Shown here piece after piece: positions 54,386-63,364 of a DNA stretch of 64,000 nt (the stretch's first letter is position 1; every line of letters begins with the position of its first letter). Source of the stretch: an uncultured Alteromonadaceae bacterium (GTDB taxonomy: Bacteria > Pseudomonadota > Gammaproteobacteria > Enterobacterales > Alteromonadaceae). The notes beneath the pieces were generated by a model. It saw only the letters and a list, made by a program, of their open reading frames with translations. It did not search any database and had not been told where the DNA came from. Both the position numbers and the translations under genes were made by a program. The stretch lies in the NCBI GenBank assembly GCA_947494925.1, contig CANLWS010000005.1:248001-312000 (forward strand), given 5' to 3'.

Positions 54386-55981
54386 ATGAAAACCCTTGTT
54401 CTTGTATCCATTTTGTTTCTCTGCTCATGTTCAGGTGGCAGCGATAGTACCGAAACTTCACCAGCGCCAGCCCCAATTTCGCCTCCAGCTCCCGTTGCTG
54501 ATACGACAGCACCAATACTTTCACTGCTTGGCGAGTCAGTTGTGTCTGTGGAACAAGGAACGACATATTTTGATCAAGGTGCAAGCGCCAGCGACGACAC
54601 TGACGGTGACATTTCTTCAGACATTGTAACGACTGGTACAGTTAACGCTGAGGAACTAGGTGAATACAGATTGAATTATGCTGTTTCCGATGGCGCAGGT
54701 AACGCGGCTGAGCCGATTGAGCGTATCGTCAGGGTTGTGAATGAACAACTATTCCTGCAGGTCAGCATTGAAACCAACGGAGCTGAAATTGTCGATGAAC
54801 CGAAAATACTGGCAACTATGCAAATGCATGAAGCCGAAGCGCTAATCTATAGCGGTAATATCGGCATCGAGATCCGCGGGTCATCTTCCCAGTTGTTTGA
54901 TAAAAAATCCTACGGATTTGAAACCTGGGATTCACAAGGCGAAGATACTGATTTCCCATTGGCCGGTTTTCCTGAGGAAGAAGACTGGATTTTTTATGGT
55001 CCATACAGCGACAAGTCCCTGTTACGAAATGTGCTTATTTATCAACTCTCAAATGATATGGGTAGGTATGCCACCAGAACAGCGTTTAGTGAATTGACCA
55101 TAAATGGGGAATATAGAGGTGTTTATGTGTTGATGGAAAAAATTAAACGGGATAAAAATAGAGTCGATATCAGCAAACTGAAGGACGAAGACATTACGGG
55201 TGGCTATATTATCAAAATTGATAAAACCACCGGGGAAAACGAGAGTATTGATTTCTCATTTGCATCAGAGTTTGACGGTTTCGGTAGCGAAAACGGTCTT
55301 GAAAAAATCCAGTTTATTTACGAATACCCGAAGCCCGAAGATATCAATGCCGAACAAAAAAACTACATCCAAGGTTACATTCACGAATTTGAAACCGTAT
55401 TGCTGTCGGAAAATTTTGCCGATCCGCTGGAGGGTTATCAGAAGTACATTGATGTTCCCAGCTTTGTGGACTTCTTAATTTCGAATGAGCTTTCTCACAA
55501 TGTGGACGCCTATCGAATCAGTACCTTTATGCACAAAGATAAAGGAGGGAAGCTCAAGATGGGTCCTATCTGGGATTTCAATATAGCCTTTGGGAATGCC
55601 AATTACTGCCGGGGTCACAGCAGCGAAGATTGGGCCTTTAATTTTAATTTCTATTGCCCTGGAGATCTCTTAAGAGTGCCATTCTGGTGGGAAAGATTGC
55701 TGGAAGATCCCAATTTTGTTTCAGCCCTCAAATCAAGATGGGCAGAACTACGCAACGATGTATTAGCTACTGAAAAACTTACCAGGTACATCAATGAATA
55801 CGCCACCCGAATTAAATTTTCTAACTCAGCCACCCGAAATTTCGCTGCATTCGACTTGTTGGGAAAATGGATTTGGCCAAACTTTTATGTGGGAGAGACT
55901 TATGATCAGGAAGTCGACTTCCTGATCAATTGGATTGAGCAACGAGTACTTTGGATGGATCAGGAAATAGAGCGTTTATAG
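54386..55981 (+). CDS. CotH-kinase-family lipoprotein with DUF5011-like domain
   Basis: A 531-residue protein. It has a lipobox ending LCSC (lipidated Cys15), a proline-rich linker, a DUF5011/HYR-like Ig domain at about 45-125 (DTTAPILSLLGESVVSVEQG), and a CotH kinase domain from about 130 (IEIRGSSSQLFDKKSYGFE, ELTINGEYRGVYVLMEKIKRD, the GPIWDFNIAFGN metal-binding motif). CotH proteins are atypical kinases first known from spore coats; here it would act on the cell surface. It lies downstream of DUF1800-DUF1501, so it may use a product of that pair. Confidence 0.9.
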   Translation: MKTLVLVSILFLCSCSGGSDSTETSPAPAPISPPAPVADTTAPILSLLGESVVSVEQGTTYFDQGASASDDTDGDISSDIVTTGTVNAEELGEYRLNYAVSDGAGNAAEPIERIVRVVNEQLFLQVSIETNGAEIVDEPKILATMQMHEAEALIYSGNIGIEIRGSSSQLFDKKSYGFETWDSQGEDTDFPLAGFPEEEDWIFYGPYSDKSLLRNVLIYQLSNDMGRYATRTAFSELTINGEYRGVYVLMEKIKRDKNRVDISKLKDEDITGGYIIKIDKTTGENESIDFSFASEFDGFGSENGLEKIQFIYEYPKPEDINAEQKNYIQGYIHEFETVLLSENFADPLEGYQKYIDVPSFVDFLISNELSHNVDAYRISTFMHKDKGGKLKMGPIWDFNIAFGNANYCRGHSSEDWAFNFNFYCPGDLLRVPFWWERLLEDPNFVSALKSRWAELRNDVLATEKLTRYINEYATRIKFSNSATRNFAAFDLLGKWIWPNFYVGETYDQEVDFLINWIEQRVLWMDQEIERL

Positions 55982-56014
55982 CGGTCTCAGGCTATTTCCT
56001 ACCCACGACTGACT

Positions 56015-56039
56015 GCGCCTGCAAAAAACAGGCGCTTTT
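56015..56039 (+). terminator. Terminator after the CotH gene
   Basis: GCGCCTG (56015-56021) pairs with CAGGCGC (56029-56035) over a seven-base loop and is followed by T4. It lies between the convergent CotH and alpha/beta hydrolase genes. Confidence 0.72.
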
Positions 56040-56046
56040 GGCTGAC

Positions 56047-57372
56047 TCACTGTTGGCTTTTGCGCCACGATTGGCGGTTAATTTCCTTAGCCCATTCAAC
56101 CAGTTGATCACTAATTCGATCCTGCCATTCTCCGGGCTGTCCATTAAAAGAGTTTTCTGCGCTGGTATGCACAGTGTCCCAATGGTCCAGACCTGGGTAT
56201 TTATACAAAACGACGTCTTTATGCCCAGCCGCAGTAAGCCGATCCAAAATCATGTCATTATCTGCTTCCGACATTATCCAATCGTTGGTTCCCCAACGGA
56301 TCCGCACAGGGACTGTCAATTTTTCCCAGTGCCCGGCGAAGTTAAATGCCTGTATCTGATGATAATAGGCCATAGGTCGTCCATACATATGTTGCAGCCC
56401 ATGATAATTGTATTGTTCGAGGAAGGGGTTCTGTGTGATGAGCTGCTGATAACTTTTTTGTTCCACCAGCATACCGTAATAGAGTGGTATGTAGGCTTTT
56501 ATCATTTGTTCGTTTAAGTCAAATTGGTCGACACCCTGCATGGTTTTGATTCGCCGCTCTATTTCCAGCATGTGCTCGAACCATGAACGGAAAAACGTGC
56601 CGTCAGAGATGACGCCATTCAGCTTATGTTTTTCAGCCAGATAAGGGGCCAGTGCACTACCCATGCTGCTGCCTAAAACCAGGATGCGCTCAGGATCAAC
56701 GTAGGGAAGCGTTTTGAGATTCTCAATTGCCAGTTCATAACCATGTAGCTCAGTGGCGAAGTCGGTTTGTGAACAATTGCCCTGGCTGTCTCCCATGCCT
56801 GGTTTTTCCACGCGCATGACCACCATACCTGACTGTTGGACCAGATTCCGAATGGAGCGAATAAAGTTGGATTTTCGTCCAGGTGTGTATTCGATACTGG
56901 AACAACTCAACCCCTGGACCAGAAAAATCGCGGGCTGTCTGCCACGCTTATTTTTAGGCTTGGTGACAATAGTGCGTTGATCAAATCCGTGGTGATTAAA
57001 TATCTGACCGTAAATGACGTCCAGAGTGTCGTAGCTTTCTCTGGGCAATGGGTTAAAACGTACAGTGATGGGGCTAACTTTGCCATTTCGCTGATAGAGA
57101 ATATCTGTGTCCTTATTCCCGACCAAGGCATCAGTAGTATCATCCCAGGCAGGCTGACCAGCTATGGTCTGAGCGTTCACTGACAAAATCACGTCACCGA
57201 CTTTGAGTCCCGCTTTCTGCAAAGCGCTTTGTTCTCTGAATTCAATAATTTCTGCCCCGACTGGCTGAACAACTTTAAACCTTGCCTGCCAACTGGCGCG
57301 TCTTTCAAGATCCTGTGCAAACACCTGACAGCTGATAAAACAAAACAGAAATGCGAATATTCGGTTCGACAT
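56047..57372 (-). CDS. Exported PDZ-alpha/beta hydrolase
   Basis: A 441-residue protein with a signal peptide (MSNRIFAFLFCFISCQVFA), a PDZ domain at about 30-110 (AALQKAGLKVGDVILSVNAQTI-like), and an alpha/beta hydrolase domain from about 140 (FLVQGLSCSSIEY, nucleophile elbow VLGSSMGSAL, acid in WGTNDWIMS, and the GLDHWDTVH His). A PDZ fusion suggests recognition of peptides or protein ends. The ATG at 57372 follows TTAGGAGC. It is divergent from a LytTR regulator, 160 bp away. Confidence 0.86.
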   Translation of the reverse strand: MSNRIFAFLFCFISCQVFAQDLERRASWQARFKVVQPVGAEIIEFREQSALQKAGLKVGDVILSVNAQTIAGQPAWDDTTDALVGNKDTDILYQRNGKVSPITVRFNPLPRESYDTLDVIYGQIFNHHGFDQRTIVTKPKNKRGRQPAIFLVQGLSCSSIEYTPGRKSNFIRSIRNLVQQSGMVVMRVEKPGMGDSQGNCSQTDFATELHGYELAIENLKTLPYVDPERILVLGSSMGSALAPYLAEKHKLNGVISDGTFFRSWFEHMLEIERRIKTMQGVDQFDLNEQMIKAYIPLYYGMLVEQKSYQQLITQNPFLEQYNYHGLQHMYGRPMAYYHQIQAFNFAGHWEKLTVPVRIRWGTNDWIMSEADNDMILDRLTAAGHKDVVLYKYPGLDHWDTVHTSAENSFNGQPGEWQDRISDQLVEWAKEINRQSWRKSQQ

Positions 57373-57532
57373 CTTAGCTCCTAATGAATGAAAATGGTCT
57401 GCAAAAAACAGAGGCTGGTCGTATTTCGCTGACGAATACGATTGAGCTGAGTTATAGTCGATTTGTGCTGGTGAATGCTGCAACGCTTATACGAAATCGC
57501 GGCTTTTTTATGTGTAATCAAAGGTTATCAGG

Positions 57533-58312
57533 ATGAGTAATTTAGCTTTACCTCTGTTTAATCATCGTTTTTATTTATTTGGCTCACGAGCAGCGACTCA
57601 TGTGGTCTTCTGGATCAGCTATTTTTTGTTATTCGGCCTGATCTGGGCCAAACCTGAAACGGGATTATTGGGATCTTATTTTCTCGAATTTGTGCTGCTG
57701 CCGGCGAGGATCATGGCAGTTTATTGCATGTTGTATATTCTGATGCCCCAATTTCTTTTGGCCAGGCGCTTTGCCCTATTTTTTACCTATTATCTGCTGA
57801 TGCTGGCTGTAGCAGGCATCATTCAGCGCCTGTCCGGACATTTCTTCTATGACACTTTGTTCTTGCAGTCAGAAGGTTCATTGCTTGATGCCAGCGCATT
57901 TGGCAGATCAGTTTTGCTGGTTAATTCCACTGTGATTTTTGTGGCGGCAATTAAACTATTGCAGAGCCACTTTGCCTTGCAGCAGGAGTTGGCGAACAGT
58001 AATGTTTCTGGTACGGATATACTGGAAATTAAATCTAATCGGCGCACGCATCTTATCCCTGCCAGCCAAATCCAGTTTGTGGAAGGTATGGGGAATTACG
58101 TGACCTACCATTTACAGGATAATCAGAAACTCATTGAGTATGCCAGCATCAAAGCAACCCTGGCGCGACTTCCGGAGCACTTCATTCGGCTTCACAAATC
58201 CTATATCGTCAATTTACGTCATATTGATTCTTACAATCAGGAAGACGTGAGTATTGGGCAACAAACTCTGCCCAGAGGGAAACATGTCAGCGACGAGCTG
58301 TTGTCTATCTAA
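57533..58312 (+). CDS. Membrane-embedded LytTR regulator (one-component)
   Basis: A 259-residue protein with four membrane helices (about 20-135) and a C-terminal LytTR DNA-binding domain (about 165-258: SQIQFVEGMGNYVTYHLQDNQKLIEYASIKATL, then FIRLHKSYIVNLRHID). No receiver domain is present, so it senses at the membrane without a kinase. Its divergence from the PDZ-alpha/beta hydrolase gene makes that gene a candidate target. Confidence 0.9.
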   Translation: MSNLALPLFNHRFYLFGSRAATHVVFWISYFLLFGLIWAKPETGLLGSYFLEFVLLPARIMAVYCMLYILMPQFLLARRFALFFTYYLLMLAVAGIIQRLSGHFFYDTLFLQSEGSLLDASAFGRSVLLVNSTVIFVAAIKLLQSHFALQQELANSNVSGTDILEIKSNRRTHLIPASQIQFVEGMGNYVTYHLQDNQKLIEYASIKATLARLPEHFIRLHKSYIVNLRHIDSYNQEDVSIGQQTLPRGKHVSDELLSI

Positions 58313-58335
58313 CCTCAGGATATTTGGAAACGGGG

Positions 58336-58581
58336 CTAATAAGGCTGGGTCATGGAAAATGGCAGAACCATTGAGTTTTCAGCTTTAGGCGGGTTGCCGA
58401 TCATTTCGTCATAGGGTGAATCATGTTTCATCACAGCATTTGTTACTTGGATATTCTCAAAAGCATCGCGAATTTGTTGAATATTGTTAAACCGCATTAG
58501 CCGGCCCTTTTCATATAACATTCCAACTTCTTCACCCACCTGAATATGAACCAGATAGACACCCATTTCAAAACTTTGCAC
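58336..58581 (-). CDS. DUF6482-family small protein (start uncertain)
   Basis: An 81-residue protein with the DUF6482 pattern VQSFEMGVYLVHIQVGEEVGMLYE and a central FNNIQQIRDAF. Only GTG is available at 58581. The frame stays open for another 20 codons to 58641 and encodes family-like residues (LTLDYYYVIQNCPIIDKLE), but it has no ATG, GTG or TTG and no ribosome site. Either a rare start codon is used or the true start is lost. The function is unknown. Confidence 0.6.
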   Translation of the reverse strand: MQSFEMGVYLVHIQVGEEVGMLYEKGRLMRFNNIQQIRDAFENIQVTNAVMKHDSPYDEMIGNPPKAENSMVLPFSMTQPY

Positions 58582-58686
58582 TTCAAGCTTGTCGATAATC
58601 GGGCAATTTTGAATAACGTAATAATAGTCCAGAGTAAGTACTCAAAAAGAGGTTAAACTTCTTATACGAATCTTTAACAATTTGGT

Positions 58687-59916
58687 TCACACCATATGAC
58701 TGGATTGCTCCAGTTGGCTATGATTAGTTTTCTGCGCAAACACCAGCAACACCATGCTGAAAAGCGAGCCAACCAGTAAACTAAGACTTAACCAACCCGC
58801 CAAAGGCAAGACTATTGCCGCGCCAAGCACCATCAGGTTTTTAATGCCTTCTAGCCAGACCGCATAACGTTTGTTTTCCATCATCAGCCCTACGGTCAGG
58901 CTGCTGACAATTACAAACCCAGCCAGACCCACTTGGGTCAGGATCGGTAGTTGAGCAGCGTTCATCATAAACATGACCCCAATCAGAACGGTAAGCCCAT
59001 GCTGCAAGATGCAATACCACTTAGCCTTGCCAGAAAGCGCAATATCAAATTTCTCAAATTTGCTGAGGTCAACTTTTTGTAGTGGGAAATCTCGGGCAAC
59101 ATCGTCCGGACGCCAACCAGTTCGACCAAACCAGACTTTACCTTTGTCTAACCAATTGCGGGTGCGCCAGCTGTCTTTGAAAAGCTGAGTATAAACCTGA
59201 ACATTGCCCCAAACCGGGTTCCAGCTTTGTAACGCTTTACGCACGCCGTAAATTGGCGGTTCATCATCCAGTTCTTCCTGAAATGACCCAAAAAGCCTGT
59301 CCCACAGAATAAACACTCCACCATAATTGCGATCCAGGTATATCTGATTCTGAGCATGATGCACACGGTGATTGGAGGGTGTAACGAAAAACCACTCATA
59401 CCAACCTAGTTTGCCTACATGCCGTGTATGTACCCAGAATTGATAAACCAGATTCAGTGCGCCCACGGATAGCACCACAGCCGGATCAAACCCCACTACC
59501 GCCATAGGGAGATAGAATATCCAACTCAGAAAACTACCACTGGTTTGGCGCAGCGCAGTGGTCAGGTTGTATTCTTCACTGGAATGGTGAACAACATGTG
59601 CTGCCCATAACAGACTGACTTCATGGCCGAGTCTGTGATTCCAGTAGTAAAAAAAGTCATAGAGCACAAAGGCAGCGAGCCAAACCCACCATGTGTCAGG
59701 CAGAGAAAACAGCGCCACATATTGATAAACCAAGGTGTAAATTGTCAAAGGAATGAGCTGCTTCATTATGCCCGTCATTCTGCTTAACACGCCCATGCTC
59801 AGGCTGTTTATAGCATCATTGACTCGGTAATAACCCGACCCTTTGACCTTTTCCGCTACCAACTCAATTGCTATGAGTAAGAAGAAGAAGGGAATGGCGT
59901 ACAGAATAATATTCAT
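58687..59916 (-). CDS. Sterol desaturase/fatty acid hydroxylase-family membrane enzyme
   Basis: A 409-residue diiron membrane enzyme. The histidine boxes are clear: NHRLGHEVSLLWAAHVVHHSSE and NHRVHHAQNQIYLDRNYGG. About six to eight membrane helices flank them. Relatives hydroxylate or desaturate lipids such as sterols or ether lipids; the substrate here is unknown. The C-terminal 150 residues are a further membrane region. I take the ATG at 59916; a GTG at 59940 is possible. Confidence 0.9.
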   Translation of the reverse strand: MNIILYAIPFFFLLIAIELVAEKVKGSGYYRVNDAINSLSMGVLSRMTGIMKQLIPLTIYTLVYQYVALFSLPDTWWVWLAAFVLYDFFYYWNHRLGHEVSLLWAAHVVHHSSEEYNLTTALRQTSGSFLSWIFYLPMAVVGFDPAVVLSVGALNLVYQFWVHTRHVGKLGWYEWFFVTPSNHRVHHAQNQIYLDRNYGGVFILWDRLFGSFQEELDDEPPIYGVRKALQSWNPVWGNVQVYTQLFKDSWRTRNWLDKGKVWFGRTGWRPDDVARDFPLQKVDLSKFEKFDIALSGKAKWYCILQHGLTVLIGVMFMMNAAQLPILTQVGLAGFVIVSSLTVGLMMENKRYAVWLEGIKNLMVLGAAIVLPLAGWLSLSLLVGSLFSMVLLVFAQKTNHSQLEQSSHMV

Positions 59917-60148
59917 ATAAAAATTACATTCCTGGTTCACCTTTTGTTCAGCATCAAAGGGCTACCATTTCGACAATTGGTGGTTGTCTGACCAGTCTAA
60001 TCCGCGAAGGTAACTCTGTCCAGACAGTAACAAATAATTGCATAATCACTGTGTAGACCCGATATAGTTAATAAATAGGGTTGAACTCAACCTTTTCAGC
60101 AACCTATTGTCATATACAAACCAGATTCATTTGGTATTAGGAGTAGTG

Positions 60149-60976
60149 ATGAACGAACAGGCAGAACATTCTCAGTCTCTCACCAAACATATCGTACTGG
60201 GCGTGATTATCGTTGCAGTCGTAGTGGTGCTTTATTTTTGGTTAAGTGCTGATGAGCCTGAGCCAGTGGCTGTTGAGCCAGCTCCTGTGGTCGAATTGCC
60301 TGAACCTGAGCCCGAAGCGCTGCCTGCAGAACCAGAATACGAGCCTGAACCTGAACCAGTGATTGAAGAGCCTGTTATTGAAGAGCCCCTTCCTGAACCT
60401 GAGCCACTGGACGTCAGTGATGCAACGGTTAAAACATCAATACTGGACCTTACCAACTATGAAGCCGCTGCAAGTTTGCTGGTTAACGACGATCTAATAC
60501 AACGTTTTGTGGTTCTGGTGGCCAATATGTCAGATGGCGAAACCGCACCAAACCACCAGATTCTGGTGCCGCCAACGCAGAATTTCCGGATTTACAAGCA
60601 GGCAGGCAAAGAGTGGATTGATGCTGCAAGTTATAAACGTTATACCCCCTACGTAGATGCTGTTGATGCCATGGATAGCGAAATACTGGTGAGTTTGTAT
60701 GAAAAATATAAACCAGCTATCACCGACCAATATCTCGAAATTGCAAGCTCAGAAGACGATTTCAATTACGTTTTGGTCGATGCCATCAACCATCTGCTGG
60801 ATACACCTGAAGTACCGGTTCCCGTCGAAGTATATTCTGAAAGCGTCATGTACAAATACCGTGACCCCAGACTGGAGGCGCTTTCTTCGCCACAAAAACA
60901 CTTGTTGAGGATGGGGCCTGAAAACATGCGTCGGATCAAAGCCAAGCTAAGAGAAGTGAAAGAAATTTTGCAATAA
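60149..60976 (+). CDS. DUF3014-family membrane protein
   Basis: A 275-residue protein with one N-terminal membrane helix (about 15-35), a long Pro/Glu-rich linker (about 40-90, repeats of the kind EPEPE) and a DUF3014 domain (LVNDDLIQRFVVLVANMSDG, then YPYVDAVDAMDSE-like, YPKYK-type). The linker would span the periplasm. The function is unknown. The ATG at 60149 has TAGGAG upstream; the longer frame from 60107 does not. A DUF1285 gene follows after 11 bp, so they form an operon. Confidence 0.88.
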   Translation: MNEQAEHSQSLTKHIVLGVIIVAVVVVLYFWLSADEPEPVAVEPAPVVELPEPEPEALPAEPEYEPEPEPVIEEPVIEEPLPEPEPLDVSDATVKTSILDLTNYEAAASLLVNDDLIQRFVVLVANMSDGETAPNHQILVPPTQNFRIYKQAGKEWIDAASYKRYTPYVDAVDAMDSEILVSLYEKYKPAITDQYLEIASSEDDFNYVLVDAINHLLDTPEVPVPVEVYSESVMYKYRDPRLEALSSPQKHLLRMGPENMRRIKAKLREVKEILQ

Positions 60977-60987
60977 GCGACAACATT

Positions 60988-61533
60988 ATGGATCTCGCGA
61001 CCTTACAACAACAATTGGCAGGGCAGGACGAAAAACTTCCTCCGGTGGAGAAGTGGAACCCTGACTTTTGTGGTGATATCGATATGCAAATCAGGCATGA
61101 CGGCAGCTGGTTTTATATGGGCACACCTATTGGCCGCAAAGCCCTGGTCAAATTATTTTCAGGCGTGTTAAAACGAGAGGAAAACCAGTATTTTCTTGTC
61201 ACACCAGTTGAGAAAGTCGGGATACAGGTAGAGGACGTTCCATTTGTGGTGACTGAATGGGAACAAAATTCAGAGCATTTTATCTTCACTACTCAAACCC
61301 AGGACCAATTTGTAGTGGGATGGGACCATCCGATAGAACTGCATCATGATAAAACGACTGGCGCCTTGTTGCCTTATGCTCTGGTGCGAAGAAATCTATG
61401 GGCACGTTTGCATCAGAATGTATTTTATCAATTGGTGGAGTTAGGCAAAGAGCAGGATCTCGATGGTCAACTTCATCTCACATTGGCCAGCGCCGACTAT
61501 CAATTCAGCCTCGGAAGTCTGAGCGACAATTAG
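60988..61533 (+). CDS. DUF1285-family protein
   Basis: A 181-residue soluble protein with the DUF1285 pattern: WNPDFCGDIDMQIRHDGSWFYMGTPIGRKALVKLFSGVL, then PVEKVGIQVEDVPFV and ALLPYALVRRNLWARLHQNVFYQL. The fold has two small beta domains. The function is unknown. It is the second gene of the DUF3014-DUF1285 unit. Confidence 0.92.
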   Translation: MDLATLQQQLAGQDEKLPPVEKWNPDFCGDIDMQIRHDGSWFYMGTPIGRKALVKLFSGVLKREENQYFLVTPVEKVGIQVEDVPFVVTEWEQNSEHFIFTTQTQDQFVVGWDHPIELHHDKTTGALLPYALVRRNLWARLHQNVFYQLVELGKEQDLDGQLHLTLASADYQFSLGSLSDN

Positions 61534-61562
61534 AATCAGTGTATCTCTTCACTGTGATTTTT
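61534..61562 (+). terminator. Possible terminator after DUF1285
   Basis: AATCAGTG (61534-61541) can pair with CACTGTGATT (61550-61559) with a two-base bulge, followed by T5. It is the only hairpin seen between the DUF1285 and phosphatase genes. Confidence 0.5.
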
Positions 61563-61613
61563 CACCTAACCTGCTAAGGTAATGATCCTGTTTCATTTTT
61601 ATAGACTGAAATC

Positions 61614-63209
61614 GTGATCCAGAGTTTTCGTCAGCGTTTGCTGAAACAATTTATCCTGCTTAGTGTTTCCCTTGGCATACCTTTGCTTATCTGCCTGATC
61701 GTACTCAGCTCCATGGTGCCACGAGCCCGGATCAGCACATTATCACAAGCGACAGCGGCTCAAATATCAGAAAACCTCAGTACTAACGTCGGACTCGAGT
61801 TGATCAGTCTGAATCCAGGCTATTCCGTTCAGGGTCACAGGTTGCAGACCCAGCCCATGTTTGTGCAAATTGCCAGCAAGGCCAAAGATGCCCTGGTTAA
61901 ACGTACCCGTAATGAATATTTTCGTGAATTATTGCGAGATCACATTGCCCACGAAATTCAGCTGGTCATGATTTCCGCCGATATGTCAGCGGAATCGCTT
62001 GTGGGAACTGTGGTAGCTGCATTAGATAGCGATAAAATTGGCGATACTTTTAACTACGCTTTATATGAGGACGAGCAGATTACTCCGTTATCAAGCCAGG
62101 TAAATATAGGCACTTACGGCGATAAATGGACGGCGTTTTCTCCCGTATTTAATCTCAATCAGGAAACTGTGGCCATGGTAGTGGTGCATTCAGATGCCGG
62201 GCTGATTAACTGGTTAGATTGGAGTGGAGTTGCGTTCGCTTTTGTATTGGTTGGATCCGTTATTGGGTTATCTATCTATTTTGCGTCAAAAGTATCCAGA
62301 CGAATTTATCACCCGATAAAGTCCCTTCATGAAGGGATGCTTGAGCTCGCTTCGGGCCATTTAGGCGTAAAAGTCGCGTCTCATCAAACAGGCGATGAAT
62401 TTGACGATCTGATCCGACATTTTAATCAGACCAGTCAACAACTCAAAGAGCGAATGACAATGTTAAATGCCATGGAAATGGCAGCTGAAATCCAAAGCAA
62501 ATTATTACCGGACGAGATCCCGGAAATTCATCGTTATGATCTGTCTGCTACCCTACAATATGCCGAGTTGGCTGGCGGCGACTATTATGATTTTATTTTG
62601 CTGACTGACGAGAACGCGGCCAATAAAAAGTGGTTGTTAGTGGTAGGTGACGTAACCGGCCATGGTGTATCTGCGGCGCTCCTGGTTGCCTGGTTAAGGG
62701 CAACAGTGCGTTTGCTTGCCAGAGAATGTGGTGGTGCGTTGGCATTACTCAGCCGTCGACTAAATGCATCAATGTTGCAGGACATGAATACGGGAAAGTT
62801 CGTCACCTTATTTTTTGCCATTGTTGAGTCAGACAACAACAAACTGAACTGGCTTTCTGCCGGACACGACCCAGCCAGGCTGTATACTGGTCAATTAGAA
62901 GCGCCAAAGCTACTTGACGCGACTGGTCCACCTATTGGTGTTGTCGCTGATGCCAGTTGGCATCAGGGAGATGAGATTGTCTTCAACGATGATGATGTAT
63001 TGCTGATCATGACCGACGGCTTGCAGGATGCTAAAAATCCCACTGGACAACGCCTGGGAGCTGACGCCATTGATCAATGTATGAAATCCAACCAGGTAAA
63101 ATCAGCCAAAGGAGCGCAACAAGCGCTGATTGAGCGAATGGATGTGCATCGCACCGGTGCCAATCTGGCTGATGATGTCACTTTGATGATTGTCAAACGT
63201 CAGCCTTAA
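61614..63209 (+). CDS. Membrane-bound SpoIIE-type PP2C phosphatase with HAMP domain
   Basis: A 531-residue protein. Two membrane helices (about 12-32 and 200-222) enclose a periplasmic sensor region. A HAMP domain follows at about 225-275 (SRRIYHPIKSLHEGMLELASG), then a PP2C/SpoIIE phosphatase domain from about 290 (ELAGGDYYDF, GDVTGHGVSAALL, SAGHDPARLY, IMTDGLQDA). It would remove phosphate from Ser/Thr, typically from an anti-sigma antagonist in a partner-switching pathway. No anti-sigma kinase or STAS gene lies next to it. The start is GTG. Confidence 0.92.
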   Translation: MIQSFRQRLLKQFILLSVSLGIPLLICLIVLSSMVPRARISTLSQATAAQISENLSTNVGLELISLNPGYSVQGHRLQTQPMFVQIASKAKDALVKRTRNEYFRELLRDHIAHEIQLVMISADMSAESLVGTVVAALDSDKIGDTFNYALYEDEQITPLSSQVNIGTYGDKWTAFSPVFNLNQETVAMVVVHSDAGLINWLDWSGVAFAFVLVGSVIGLSIYFASKVSRRIYHPIKSLHEGMLELASGHLGVKVASHQTGDEFDDLIRHFNQTSQQLKERMTMLNAMEMAAEIQSKLLPDEIPEIHRYDLSATLQYAELAGGDYYDFILLTDENAANKKWLLVVGDVTGHGVSAALLVAWLRATVRLLARECGGALALLSRRLNASMLQDMNTGKFVTLFFAIVESDNNKLNWLSAGHDPARLYTGQLEAPKLLDATGPPIGVVADASWHQGDEIVFNDDDVLLIMTDGLQDAKNPTGQRLGADAIDQCMKSNQVKSAKGAQQALIERMDVHRTGANLADDVTLMIVKRQP

Positions 63210-63364
63210 AAACCCCTTCGCACTTATTGACTTATGACAATGTAAAGCTGTTGTGCCAATTTGTTCTGAGAATTCCAAAGTGCCCTTTGCTCACACCGAA
63301 AATTTGCTCTAATGTAGGTTGTTGAACTAACAATATCATCCGTCCCAAGAAGCCAGGAATATAC

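Noticed and set aside
60232-60456. Gly/Ser repeat protein on the minus strand
   Set aside because: It is the antisense reading of the Glu-Pro linker codons in the DUF3014 gene.
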